Position numbers and translations under genes: made by a program. This document shows positions 1 through 10,788 of a DNA stretch of 64,000 nucleotides, one piece after another. Position 1 is the stretch's first letter, and the number at the start of each line of letters is the position of its first letter. The DNA comes from Cannabis sativa (taxonomy: Eukaryota > Streptophyta > Magnoliopsida > Rosales > Cannabaceae), in the NCBI RefSeq assembly GCF_029168945.1, contig NC_083607.1:43013257-43077256 (forward strand), read 5' to 3'. The notes beneath the pieces are model-generated. The model did no database searches, was not told the DNA's origin, and worked only from the letters and a program-made list of their open reading frames with translations.

Positions 1-179
1 TGTAAAAGTTGTTAGGATAAGAATATTCTCAAGGGATTCATTTATTGGTCAGTTGTAAAAGAGTCGTTGGCTCCTTCTTTCTCTATGTATGTGTAATCCT
101 CCTTTTGCTATAAATACAATACTCTGGCTCACGATTGAATTGAGCTGAACATTATCAAAATCATTTCTCTGTATTTTTA
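1..179 (+). repeat. Copia-1 5' LTR, 3' part only
   Basis: This matches positions about 5381-5502 downstream and is followed at once by the primer site. It holds a TATA box and about 55 bases that the downstream LTR lacks. The LTR start lies outside the window. Confidence 0.85.
109..116 (+). promoter_or_regulatory. TATA box of copia-1 5' LTR
   Basis: TATAAATA lies in the LTR about 70 bases before the primer site, the expected place for the element promoter. The matching segment is deleted from the 3' LTR. Confidence 0.6.
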
Positions 180-182
180 ACT

Positions 183-194
183 TGGTATCAGAGC
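183..194 (+). other. Primer binding site, initiator-Met tRNA type
   Basis: TGGTATCAGAGC, directly after the LTR, is the usual plant primer site complementary to the 3' end of initiator methionine tRNA. Confidence 0.85.
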
Positions 195-228
195 CAACCC
201 TAGGCCTTTGCCATGGTAACTCCTGGCG

Positions 229-1185
229 ATGGAAATGATGCTCTTGCTGCAAGCACATGTGGTGCTTCTACAATCCAATGAACTCAAACCATTAAAAATG
301 GTGCTTCCTCTTCCCGAAACATGCCTATACCAGAATCAACTCACCACTCTCAATCAACCATTCTCCCTTAAACTCAATCGAAACAACTACACCTTATGGA
401 AGACTATGGTGTTTGCTATTGTTTGTGGACATAGGTTACATAGACATCTCAGATGAACCAAAGAGTGTCCATTGGAGTTTCTTCCTGCAGGTGAACCAGA
501 TGAATCTAGACATGTTGAAGTTGTTGTGAATCCTGAGTTTGAGCACTGGATAATAAATGACCAGCTACTCTTGGGATGGCTTTACAGCTCTATGAAAGAG
601 AGTATTGCAACTGAGGTTATGGAATCTGCCTCATCTGCTGAACTGTGGCATGCTTTACGAAGCATGTATGGTTCTTACTCAAAATCCAAGATGGATGATG
701 CCCGCACCTTGATCCAAACAGTGAGAAAAGGCTCAACACCCATGACAGAGTATCTCAGACAAAAGAAAAACTGGCCCTTGCCGGAGATCCCTATCTCAAG
801 GTACATCTCGTTACTAATGTGTTATTAGGACCTGATGCACAGTATCTTTCAATAGTGGTTCAAATCGAATCTAGAGCTAAAACCACATGGCAAGAACTTT
901 GAGATATCCTCCTAAGCTTTGACAGCAAGATTGAGAGGTTGCAAACTCGCAACTCAAGAGGAAACCTCAAGCAAATGTTGCAACCAAAATCGGATCTGGA
1001 TCTGCTGGTCGAGGTCGTGGATATGCACATCAAAATCAACAGTTCAACAGTGGAGGACAATTCTCTAGTAATCGTGGTGGCACTAACAGATCTCGTGGAA
1101 AGGGTCGCACAAATGGACCAGGGCCAACTTGCCAAGTTTGTGGCAAGTATGGCCACTCAGCAGCAGTGTGCTACAACAGGTTCAA
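229..1185 (+). pseudogene. Copia-1 gag remnant
   Basis: Pieces in different frames give a copia gag. NNYTLWKTMV-like sequence near 380-410 is the gag N-terminal signature. The segment 472-760 (GWLYSSMKESIATEV, ELWHALRSMYG, TLIQTVRKG) matches the UBN2-type gag domain. A CCHC zinc knuckle (CQVCGKYGHSAAVC) lies near 1131-1175, after a Gly/Arg-rich stretch. Stops and frameshifts break it at several points (for example near 455, 825 and 900), so no full gag can be made. Assignment to copia gag is firm; the exact 5' end is not. Confidence 0.75.
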
Positions 1186-1900
1186 TGAAAGCTTCATGGT
1201 GTCTGATCATAACAACACTCAAAACTAGTAGCAAGAATGCCAAAGCAACCATAATGCATTCGTTGCAACCCTTGAAATAGTGGACAATGATGCTTGGTTT
1301 GCTGACTGGAGAAAGTAATCACATTACTTCTGATACTTCCAACATGAGCCAGAAGCAGGATTACACAGGTAAAGAGTCTGTCATTCTGGGCAATGGTAAC
1401 AGGCTCAAAATCACTCACATTGGTAATGGTTATTTGTATATTGAAGATGGTAGTTGTTTACTGTTAAAAGATATGCTACATGTGCCTGAAATTACTAAGA
1501 AATTAATTAGTGTATCGAAGCTCACTTTTGATAATAATATTCTGATTGAATTCTATCGTGATTAGTGTTTGGTGAAGGACAAAGTGACAAAGAGAGTGTT
1601 GCTTCAATGAGTGCTTAAGGATGGTCTGTATCAACTCAAGTCACCTCAATGTCAACTCAATTTTCCAGTTTCCAACCCAGTAACAACAGAGTCATCTCAG
1701 TCCAAGTCTTGTTTTCTGTCTAGTTCTACTACCAAGTCTAAGAGTCATGTAAATCAATCAAGAACTGATAATGTTTTATCTTCCAAAATTGATGTGTGGC
1801 ATAAGAGATTAGGCCACCCACCTTCTCGTATTTTGAGTCAAGTGTTAGAGTCAAGTAATGTAAAAGTTTCCAAGAATGAAGTGCAATCACTACTACAAAA

Positions 1901-1970
1901 TCGGCTTTTCCCAACGGTTTATAATTATCTTTTATAATATTTTCTATCGGTTCCTAAAACCGTTGGCGAT
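1901..1970. repeat. CACTA left subterminal repeats
   Basis: Copies of a CCAACGGTT / AACCGTTGG motif lie just inside the left end and match the larger set near the right end. In En/Spm elements such subterminal repeats bind the element's own protein. Confidence 0.6.
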
Positions 1971-2596
1971 GTGGGTGTCATAATTCATATATTTTAATAA
2001 TTCACAATATATACAATATTATTCAGAACAAAAAATACAATTAAAAATAAATAATAAACATCAATATTACAACTTAATTTCTAATAATAATAAAAATAAT
2101 CTCTAAATAAAAAATATTTAATAATGTCAATATTACAGTTCTTTAACAAAAAAAAAATATTAAACTTAATTTCTAAACAAAAAAATGTCTCCAATCTCAG
2201 CACAATGATGATCTTCTTCACAGTGATGGTCTTCTTCGCAATAAAAAACTCAGGACAATAAAAATATATATTGGCATTAATTAATGGTAGATGGAAATTG
2301 AAGCTTGAGATTTCAGGACTAAGATTAAAGTTGATTGGGAACATTTGCCAGTCATTTCTGTTCTTCCCAGTGCAAGTGAATCGTCGATACTGACGGTGTT
2401 TGGGTTAACGTCGGAGGGGAACATTAAGTACCACATTTGGCTGGGGCATATGGTTAAGACTCTCTTCCCGGCTCATGGCCTTTCTTACATCACATTTTGG
2501 GCTTTCACAAATCAAATCTCAAAATTTTTTTGAATTATACTAACACAAAATAGACCAACCGAAGTAAGGAATACATTCACGGAGACGACAATTCAA

Positions 2597-2821
2597 TTGG
2601 ATCCATTGAAATCCATGGATTTCGTTGCCGGAGATAACTCGTCCAATCCGACCCTCACTGCGCAAAGCCCATCGCCGTCTCCTCCACCACCCCTTACGAT
2701 AAGCCCGTCGCCGTCTCCTCCACCGTCCCTTGTGCAAAGCCCATCCTCGTCTCCTCCATTGCCGACTGCGACTGAGATAGAGAGAGAAGCTTTGATGTGC
2801 GGCTGTGAGATAGTGTTTTGA
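2597..2821 (+). CDS. Proline-rich reading frame inside the CACTA element, unknown function
   Basis: A 74-codon frame runs from ATG 2597 to a stop at 2821. Its middle (about residues 22-53) is a degenerate repeat of SPSPSPPPP blocks, encoded by repeated cgtctcctcc units, of the kind seen in extensin-like or arabinogalactan proteins. No signal peptide is present. It may be a captured fragment of a host gene, or an ordinary repeat with an open frame. Expression is unknown. It sits in a GC-richer island (about 2580-2790) within otherwise AT-rich CACTA DNA, which favours capture. Confidence 0.3.
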   Translation: MDPLKSMDFVAGDNSSNPTLTAQSPSPSPPPPLTISPSPSPPPSLVQSPSSSPPLPTATEIEREALMCGCEIVF

Positions 2822-3410
2822 ATTAGTTTTTTCTCATTAGGGTTAGAAACCTTTTCTATATATACCCCAATTAATTATTTATTTAAAATAAAATAAAAAT
2901 CTTTTTTTTTTTGAGAAAAAATATAAAATAAAATCTGATACCTTTTTTTTAAAAAAAAAAATTATTTACAACTTAAAAATTTCTAAAAACACCCAATTTT
3001 AATAAATTTTTTCTTTCAATTCATATTCTTAAAAAATATATCTATCAAACAAAAATAAATTATATTTTAAATATTATGACAGAAAAATTAAAATAAAAAA
3101 TTATATGAAATAGAACTTAGAAAAAATATATATATACATGAGTTAAAAAAATGATGAAAGCGAAATAAAAAAAAAAAAGTATTGAAATTAATATAAAATA
3201 ATATAAGGAAATAGAATTTATCATTTTATGGGGTGTATTTAATAATAGGGTGTATTTATCATTTTATGGGGTGCAAATAGAACTTCTTTCTTTTTTTTAT
3301 TTTTTTGAAAAATGATACCCTATTTGATTCTATTCTAGTTAATTACTTTATTATTTGTTTATTTAAAATAAAGTAAAATCTCATAGTAAAATAAGATGTT
3401 AAAAAGAATT

Positions 3411-3722
3411 TTTCCCAACAGTTTAAAACTATTGGGAATACTAAATATACACAACAGTTTATAACTGTGGGGAATACTAAGTATTCCCAATGGTTTATAA
3501 CTGTGGGGAATACTTAGTATTCCCAACAGTTATTAACTGTTGGCAATCATTGTTTTTTTAAAAAAAAAAAAATTATTTAGTATTGCCCACGGTTCTCCAC
3601 CGTTGGCATTGGTTTTCCCAACAGTTTTTTTGCTTTAGTTCTAAACTGTTAGGAAAAACCTCTCCTTACCTTTTCCAACAGTTTTCATAATTGACCCTTT
3701 TATTAACCATTGGGATAAGCCT
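3411..3722. repeat. CACTA right subterminal palindromic repeats
   Basis: Several copies of CCCAACAGTT...AACTGTTGGGAATAC occur as inverted pairs at about 3415-3545, with further diverged copies to 3720. Spacer changes such as CCAATGG and CCACGG show they are old. These are the usual binding-site arrays of CACTA ends. Confidence 0.7.
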
Positions 3723-4254
3723 ATTTTGTAGTAGTGAATCTTTCTGTGATGCCTGTCAATTTGGCAAGGCTCATGCTCTTCCCTTTAAATTGTCTCAATC
3801 TCATGCCAGTGCTCCTTTAGATCTCATACACACTGACTCGTGGGCCCTGCCCCAATCTAATCTAACACCAATCATAGATATTATGTGCGTTTCATTGATG
3901 ACTTTAGTAGATTTACCAGGTTAGATCCCTTAAAATTCAAATCCAATGCACTTTATGCCTTCCTTGAATTAAGGCTCTTGTTGAGAACAAGTTTGAAAGG
4001 AAAGTTAAGTGTCTTAGAACTGATTGGGAAGGTGAGTATCAACCTTTCACAACCTTAGTTAAGAAACAAGGAATATAATTTCAACACTCATGCCCTCACA
4101 CCTCATCACAAAATGATCAAGCTGAAAGAAAGCATCGACACATTTGAAATGGGATTGACACAACTAGCTCAAGCTAGTATGCTCCTAAAATACTGGTGTG
4201 ATGCCTCTTCTACAACTGTTGTGATGCCTTGGATACTGGTGTGATGCCTTTTTC

Positions 4255-5140
4255 TGGAATATCCACAAATATGTCATCTTTGTGTGGTATTATGTTGATG
4301 ATATAATTGTCACCATCAATCACTCAAACAAAATGACATAATTCATCTCAACATTGAACAAAGAGTTCACACTAAAAGATCTAGGGCCTCTACACTACTT
4401 TCTAGGCATAGAGGTCCATAGAGATGGCACTGGTTTGTATCCAACTAAGACTATATACATAGAGGATATCTTTTGAAGAGTCAACATGCAGAATATCAAA
4501 CCCTGACCACTCTAATGACTGCTGGCAAGCCTATGTTAGCAAAAGATGGGGAACCGATATACAACATTACACTTTATAGAAGTACCATATGAGCTTTAAA
4601 GTACCTCTGCAACACTAGAGCAGACGTTGCCTATGCTGTCAATAAATTAAGCCAGTTTCTACAAGCTCCAACAACTCTTCATTAGTGTGGAATTAAAAGG
4701 GTTCTTAGGTATCTTCAAGGAGCAAAGCAGCAGGGTCTTCACATCAGCTCTAGCAATAGGTGTGTGCTGAATGGATTTTCTAATGTTGATTGGGCAAGCT
4801 GCCCAGATTACAAGAGGTCAATTACAAGTCATTGTGTATTCTTTGGAGACATTCTAATGTCATGGTCATCCAAGAAACAACATGTTGTCTCAAGATCAAG
4901 TACAGAGCATCAACTCATGTTGTTGCTGATATGTCCTGGATAGAATCCTTGCTATAAGAAAATGGATTTCCTCTTACTGTGACATCAGTTACTTATTGTG
5001 ACCATATGAGTGCAAGTGCCTTGGCTTCTAATCCTTTTTTTTTCATGCAAGGACCAAGCACATCAAAAATGACATTCACTATGTCAAAGACAAGGTTCTG
5101 CAAAAACAACTTGAAGTAAGATATATCTCCTCGCATGATT
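4255..5140 (+). pseudogene. Copia-1 reverse transcriptase and RNase H remnant
   Basis: The RT catalytic motif YVDD is read at about 4290-4301 (WYYVDDIIVTI). It is followed by the conserved LKDLGPLHYFLGIEV segment (4375-4415). RNase H signatures follow: [16 protein letters not shown] near 4610-4660, and SSKKQHVVSRSSTEH near 4867-4911. The RT fingers before YVDD are missing because of the upstream deletion. Internal stops make it inactive. Confidence 0.8.
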
Positions 5141-5230
5141 AGGTTGCAGATTGTTTAACCGAGGCACGGTCACACTCCAGATTCACATTCCTTGCTGACA
5201 AACTTGGAGTGAGAACATCAGCCTTCCATT

Positions 5231-5243
5231 TGAGAGGAGATAT
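5231..5243 (+). other. Copia-1 polypurine tract
   Basis: TGAGAGGAGATA lies directly before the 3' LTR, the place for the plus-strand primer. Confidence 0.6.
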
Positions 5244-5502
5244 TGAGAAATGAGCAAACTTGGAATGGTGGTGAGGTGTCATCCCTGAAGGTGCATTGCA
5301 TTGCAATACACTGACATTGAAGCATAGAAAGATTTGATTCCCTGGCAATTTGGTTATGAAATTGTACTATGTGTAATCATTGTAAAAGTTGTTAGGATAA
5401 GAATATTTTCTAAGGATTCATTTGTTGGATAGCTGTAAAAGAGTACTCTGGCTCATGATTGAATTGAGCTGAACTTATCAAAATTATTTCTCTGTATTTT
5501 CA
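5244..5502 (+). repeat. Copia-1 3' LTR
   Basis: It starts TGAGAAATG after the purine tract and ends ...TTTTCA. It matches window positions 1-179 from 5381 on, but lacks the 5' LTR segment from about 66 to 120, including the TATA box. Confidence 0.75.
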
Positions 5503-6328
5503 AATCTGTATTCGTTTAGTAGACTTCTTGATGCACTACAATTCGATACCCAATCACTTCACCCACATCCCTCGTCTTACCATGGAGAGAAAATGTATGA
5601 AATTGGACCAAAAAGGATGTAAATGAATAGCTCCCCCAACTCTGTATTGGCCACATCATCTATCAACTTAACCACCAACAAACCATTGTAAAAATTTCAC
5701 GACCTCCATACAATCTTCATCATGATAAAAAGAAATGGAAATCAATTCCCTCCCATCTCATTAATCATCAAGCTACTCAAAAGATTCCAAAGTTGGGTGA
5801 TGGTGCCTTTGAAATCATTTCAAATAAAATATTTTGTAACAAAAAGTCTCCCTAACAATCCCTTCCTGAATAGCGACCGTCCTTTAGCCTCAAAAATCTC
5901 CGCACCACGAAGCACCTTGTCTCATCCTCTATTATAGCAAAGCTAATCCTATTTCCAACAAACTCATCCATACTACAAACACACAACACAAACTAGAAAG
6001 AAATTACACAAAATGGCAAGAAAAACTGACCACTGAGAGAGCAAAACCTCAAGTGAGAAAAGAGAGTTAATTTTTTTTGAAAAGTATAGTTACAACCTCA
6101 AGGAAAAATTTCAATTTTTTACTATTATAAACCTCTTTAAAAATCTAAGAAATACAACATGCAAGTCCTTCACTTTTTTATCATTTAAAAATATAATAGT
6201 TATGTGTACATATATGAAATATAAGATATGATATTTTATTTTTTAGTTTGATAATTAATTATTTAAATGTTGGTTGTCCAAGTTAGTCATTAATTATTTA
6301 TTTATTTTTTTGCAAATAAATGTCTCAG
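5503..6328. other. Interval between copia-1 and the WAK-like exons; no clear gene
   Basis: The segment 5525-5960 is less AT-rich. On the minus strand it gives short protein-like stretches in several frames (for example a frame starting near 5970), which I could not assign to a family; it may be an old pseudogene. From 6060 to 6328 the DNA is AT-rich and ends in a pyrimidine-poor 3' splice site. A WAK first exon (signal peptide, galacturonan-binding domain) was looked for and not seen. Confidence 0.4.
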
Positions 6329-6457
6329 ATATTAATGAATGCAAAGAAAATCCTATGGTATGTTCGGATGATCTGACTGATACCATTTGCATTAACAATT
6401 ATGGTTCCTACACATGCGGGAAGAAGTCACGGAAAAATATCAATAAGTTCATTATTG
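6329..6457 (+). CDS. WAK-like receptor kinase: EGF-like calcium-binding exon
   Basis: This exon encodes DINECKENPMVC...ICINNYGSYTCG, an EGF-CA module as found outside the membrane in wall-associated kinases, which bind cell-wall pectin fragments. It is bounded by AG at 6327-6328 and GT at 6458. It starts and ends in phase 1, so the last G joins GT of the next exon to restore a glycine codon. Four cysteines are visible instead of the six of a full EGF module, so the module is short at its C-terminal end, as in many WAK exon 2 sequences. No exon 1 was found upstream, so the gene may be truncated, perhaps by the copia-1 insertion or earlier rearrangement. Confidence 0.7.
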
Positions 6458-7052
6458 GTAAATAAATTATTTTAAGAATTTTTTATGTGAATTTAAATTT
6501 ATTTACTTTTAATATTTTCATATTGTCTTGTTTCTTTATATATGAAAGTTTTTCAAAAAAAAAAAAAACAGAAAAAAAAAATTTGTTTTAATAAAACTAA
6601 CAAACTCTAATTATATAACTAAGTTTTAATAATAGTTATATGTCATATCATAGGTTTTTTTTGAGATAATAAAAGATATAACATATATCTTTATTATTTT
6701 ATAGTAGTATTTGTTTTAGAAAAGAAAAATATTTTATTATAACTAAGCGTAGAGAATGTAAAAAATAATCTTGCAATTCATTTTTCAAACTAAATTTCAT
6801 GTAAGTCTAAAAATTATATTGTATTAGATTTAGAGATATGACTAATGAGGTTATAACTGTAATACAATAGAAATTCGAAACTACGTAAATTAAATTTCAT
6901 AACATTATCTTGCACTATACTACCTTAAATGTGTTATCACTTTCTAAAACAAGATTAATAAAACATGGTTCTTTATTTAGCAAGAATAATTAAACACACT
7001 GATGCGAAAAAAAAATTGATATTATTTAATAACTCAAGTCATTATTATACAG
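6458..7052 (+). other. WAK-like gene intron
   Basis: A 595-base AT-rich phase-1 intron from GTAAAT to TTATTATACAG. It holds no recognisable insert. Confidence 0.65.
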
Positions 7053-8107
7053 GTATTGTTAGTGGTTTGGGAGCATTGTTTCTGTTTTTTACAACATGGT
7101 ACTTTTACAAAACATTAAAGAAACATAATGATGCTAAACACGTGAAAAAGATCTTCAAACGAAATGGAGGTATGTTGTTGGAACAAGAGATATCTGCTGG
7201 AAAGGTTAATGTTGAGAAAATCAAGGTTTTTAACTCCAAAGAATTAGAAAACGCCACTGACCATTTTAATATAAATAGGGTTCTTGGCAAAGGAGGCCAA
7301 GGAACTGTGTATAAAGGAATGCTGGCAGATGGAAAAATTATCGCGGTAAAGAAGTCAACCAAAGTTGATGAAGCCAAAGTTACAGAGTTCATTAATGAGG
7401 TAGTCATTCTTTCACAAATCAATCACAGAAACATCGTTAAGTTGTTAGGATGTTGTCTCGAGACTGAAGTTCCTCTTTTAGTTTATGAATTCATTCCTAA
7501 TGGAACTCTTTCATACTACATTCACAACTATAGTGAAGAGTTTAAATTAAATTGGAAAATGCGTTTGAGAATAGCCATTGAAGTTGTAGAAGCTCTTTCG
7601 TACTTACATTCAGCTGCATCTTTCCCAATTTATCACCGAGATATTAAGTCGACAAACATACTTCTAGATGAAAAATTTAGAGCAAAAATTGCAGACTTCG
7701 GTACTTCAAGATTGATTACATTAGAACAAACTCATTTGACAACAGTAGTTTATGGTACTGCTGGTTACTTGGATCCAGAATATCTTCAATCAAACCAATA
7801 CACCGTAAAAAGTGACGTTTATAGCTTAGGTGTGGTTCTTGTGGAGCTCTTGACTGGACAAAAAGCAATTTCTCTAATAAGAACAGAAGAAGGTAGGAGT
7901 TTGGCTACATATTTTCTTATATCAATGCGAGAGAATCGTCTACTTGACATTCTTGATGCTCAAGTGCTAGAGGGACCACTGGAAGAGATTATGATTTTTG
8001 CCAATCTTGCGAAATGTTGCTTAGATTTGCATGGTAATAATCGTCCAACGATGAAAGAGGTAGTCATGAAGCTAGAAGTCATTAAAATAATGGATAGAAA
8101 TACATAA
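7053..8107 (+). CDS. WAK-like receptor kinase: transmembrane and kinase exon
   Basis: The exon opens with a hydrophobic membrane segment (GIVSGLGALFLFFTTWYF, 7053-7105). A basic juxtamembrane part with NGGMLLEQ follows, typical of WAK/WAKL proteins. The kinase has a glycine loop GKGGQG (about 7287), AVKK lysine (about 7347), HRDIKSTN (7634 on, RD type), DFG (about 7693), GTAGYLDPEY activation segment (about 7757), SDVYSLGVVL, and the final RPTMKEV helix. All key catalytic residues are present and the frame is open to the stop at 8105. It should phosphorylate Ser/Thr on the cytoplasmic side. An ATG at 6965 would open an alternative frame through the intron, but the splice phase agrees with the EGF exon. 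Without exon 1 the protein may not be made or secreted. Confidence 0.85.
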
Positions 8108-8296
8108 AAGAATACTCATGCTAAATTATGTTGAAGAGGTCAAATATCTTACAACTTATAAATTGATCTTTGGGATTTTATAGAATTTTTTTTATAACAT
8201 GATCATATTTAAGAGTTAATATTTTTTTTTTTGTTAATAGTAAAAGTTTATATTTATATATATATATAATAAAGAGTTTATATTATTGTTCTTGAA
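8108..8296 (+). other. WAK-like gene 3' flank
   Basis: AT-rich DNA with an AATAAA-like ATAATAAAG near 8266. It may hold the poly(A) site; nothing else is seen. Confidence 0.35.
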
Positions 8297-9590
8297 GCTG
8301 GGATTTTATGCTTTAAATAAAATTTAATTTCATTGTAATCTTATTTATTTTCAATAAACATCAAAAATCATATCTTGGCATTGTGATATGCTTTGCTCAC
8401 ATGTTTATTACGTGATTATAATATTAATATATAAGTTTTATTAACTTCTGAACATTTAGTTATTTACAATTATAGTGATGTCGTCACAGTACAAAGTAAT
8501 TGTGATTACAGGTTTCAAATTATTTAGTTCCACAATTTATCAGTGCATCAAACTTACAGTGATGTGATAATCAGCGATAAAGTATGCTTACACTTAGATA
8601 AGTGAAATATCATTTCCAAGGCATTATTAAAGTAATTTAGATACAGATGCATTGGCTATACATCAGAATTGATCAATATTGAGAGTGGAAAAGATAACAT
8701 AAACTTATCGTTATATCTTTTCTAAGTTAATGTCACTTAGTTGATGATAGATCATTTGATCTAAATCTTGAGATAGTTGAGCTCTAGTTTAATTGTATTG
8801 CACATGTCTTTATATTTTACCAGCTTACATGTAGGACTAGCTCATACTTACATATGGGGAACCCGATAGTATAATTGATTAGAAGTGTTAATCATAGATA
8901 TGGACATCTATAGCTTCTATGTCTATTAGAAGAAAAATGATAGTTTTCTTTGAGCTTGGTTAAAGCCGATAAATGATTGAATGTTCATTTCAATAATTAT
9001 ATTAGTTTCTTGAAATATCATTTACAAGTAGCTAAGTGTATTAAGGATAAAATACATTAAAGGGTAAAATAGTAAATTTGTCCCTAATTTATGTAGACCA
9101 TCTATAGAGGATCAATGATTGTTTTGATTGAAATAATGGATAAATTATAACGTATCTATACTTGGTGTATAGAGCGTTCTATCTAATCAGGAGTGCAATT
9201 CTAAATCTATAGTGGAGTCAGGAGGAATTAATGAGTTAGGAAATTTACTTGATAAATTTTAAGATCTGCTATTAGGAGCTTGATTACATAGGCCTAAGGT
9301 CTCACATTGTCTGAGATAATATCATTTTGTAGATTCAACTAATTTATTTAATAAGCCAATTAGAATTTCAATATAAACTATGTCTTATTTGAGAATTTTT
9401 ACCAAGTTTAGAATTTTTTTAGAAGAATATAGATATAGATAATTATTTGTTAATTATGATTCTTTGTGGGTCTAATTAATAAATATATTTAAATATTATT
9501 TTATTTGATAATTATTAAAATAAATTTAGTATTTAAATAATTAGATGAGATAATTGGTAAAATTAGAAAGGATACTTTAGTTTCATTAGT
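8297..9590 (+). repeat. Decayed LTR relic, same family as the copia-3 LTR
   Basis: The start GGGATTTTATGCTTTAAATA matches the sense start of the LTR at 61252 (GGGTTTTATGCCCTAAATAA). Alignable blocks follow in order: ATCTATAGCTTCTA (about 8907), GAAATATCATTTA (about 9015), ATAGAGGATCAATGAT (about 9103), GAGTGCAATTCTAA (about 9191), and TTTGTTAATTATGAT (about 9447). It lies in the opposite orientation to 59358-61252. Many indels show it is old. No internal region is attached, so it is a solo LTR or fragment. Confidence 0.7.
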
Positions 9591-9919
9591 TGAAATAAAG
9601 TGGGAAAAAGCTACAAAATAGCCCTAAATTTGAAAAGTAAGTTAATAAATATCTCTTTTTTAAAAACAAATTAAGAAAATGGCCAAATATAATAAATTAG
9701 CTAAGAAAAATTATAGAAATACATTTACTACCTATTATTTTTTTGAAAAAATACATAATAATTAAATTAAGTTATATAATTTTTTAGTATTATATTTTAT
9801 TATATTGTAATAAAAATGAATAAATATATAATATTATTAAATATATACAACATTATTTGATATAACGTATCATTAAAAATTAATGTATCGTAGTAATAAA
9901 TTTATGTACCACAAAGAAA

Positions 9920-10788
9920 TTACAACAATACTAAATTAATATTCAAAAATATATATATATCATGTCAAAAAAATTATATATATCACTATTAAAATATATA
10001 TACATACCCAAAAATTTATATATAATAAAATAAAAATTAAATATCATCTTAAATAAATGATATATTATAGACAACAAAAACTATATACCATACAACAAAA
10101 CATATATACCTACATTAAAAATAAAATAATATAATATTATAAAAAAAATTATATATATCATATTAACAAAATTATATACAACCATAAAATAATTATACCA
10201 TACTTACAAAATTATATATCACTTTTATGTATAATAAAATAAAAATTTAACATGCATGATCTAAAATAAAATCATAAACTATACAATAAAACGTATATAC
10301 CATATAAAAAAAAACATATACCTTACAATGGAAATATATATATATATATAAATAATAACAATAAATAAAAATAAAATATATAGGATACTAATAAAATTAT
10401 ATATTATGTCAACAAAAGTACAATAGAAAATAAAACTTAAATATTATTTAAAAAATGATATCCTTATAACAAAAAATACATACACCATTCACCAAAACAT
10501 ATATACTAACACTAATATTAATAAACATATAAATTACTAATATATATATATATATGTATACTATACTAACCAAATTATATACCACAATTAAAATATATAT
10601 AACATAACAAAAAAAGTATACACTACCATAGCATATAATAAATAGAAACTAATTAAATATTATTTAAAATAAATATATGTCATACAATTAAAATATATAA
10701 AAATAATAATTAAAAATATGTAGCATGTCAATAAAATTATATACATACATTAAAATATTTGTATTATGCTAACAAAATTATATACTAC
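9920..10788. repeat. Low-complexity AT-rich repeat region
   Basis: Irregular repeats of acaaaattatatac, accatacaacaaaacatata and tatatata tracts. No coding signal. The same texture continues at 32683-32780 across the Tat insertion. Confidence 0.6.

Larger units (their letters stand above)
1888..3736. mobile_element. Non-autonomous CACTA (En/Spm-type) transposon, 1849 bp
   Basis: The left end is CACTACTACAAAAT and the right end its exact inverse, ATTTTGTAGTAGTG. Both sides carry the 3-bp duplication AAT (1885-1887 and 3737-3739). CACTA termini with a 3-bp duplication define this superfamily. Removing the element and one AAT restores the copia-1 integrase frame. No transposase is visible. Inside are subterminal CCAACAGTT/AACTGTTGG repeats and a short proline-rich reading frame; the rest is very AT-rich. 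Confidence 0.95.
1287..4190 (+). pseudogene. Copia-1 protease, GAG-pre-integrase and integrase remnant, split by CACTA
   Basis: The protease active site near 1297-1320 reads as a D-S-G-x-S-N-H-I-T type motif but has lost a base, which shifts the frame there. After it come an LISVSKL-type segment (1490-1530) and the GAG-pre-integrase motif WHKRLGHP (1797-1821). The CACTA element interrupts at 1888. Reading resumes in the same frame at 3737 with the CxxC half of the zinc finger (CDACQFGKAHALPF), then HTDSWALP. Downstream are an LRTD-like aspartate region (about 4010) and a QNDQAERKH glutamate motif (about 4110). The integrase ends abruptly near 4190 at a deletion. Confidence 0.75.
1..5502 (+). 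mobile_element. Copia-1: decayed Ty1/copia LTR retrotransposon, left end outside the window
   Basis: Two related LTRs flank a tRNA-iMet-type primer site, gag, protease, integrase, reverse transcriptase and RNase H remnants and a purine tract, in copia order (integrase before RT). The coding region has many stops and frameshifts and has lost the integrase C-terminus and RT N-terminus. A CACTA transposon sits inside it. The 5' LTR is cut by the window start, so no target duplication can be checked. Confidence 0.9.

Noticed and set aside
183..194. tRNA gene
   Set aside because: Only the complement of a tRNA 3' end is present (primer site). No cloverleaf was found here or at the other primer sites.
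5525..5960. WAK first exon or another gene left of the EGF exon
   Set aside because: Frames are short and change often, and no cysteine pattern of the galacturonan-binding domain was seen.
6965..7052. Using ATG 6965 as the start of the kinase gene
   Set aside because: The segment before 7053 is non-membrane, Lys-rich and AT-rich. The splice site at 7053 joins in phase with an EGF exon typical of WAK genes.
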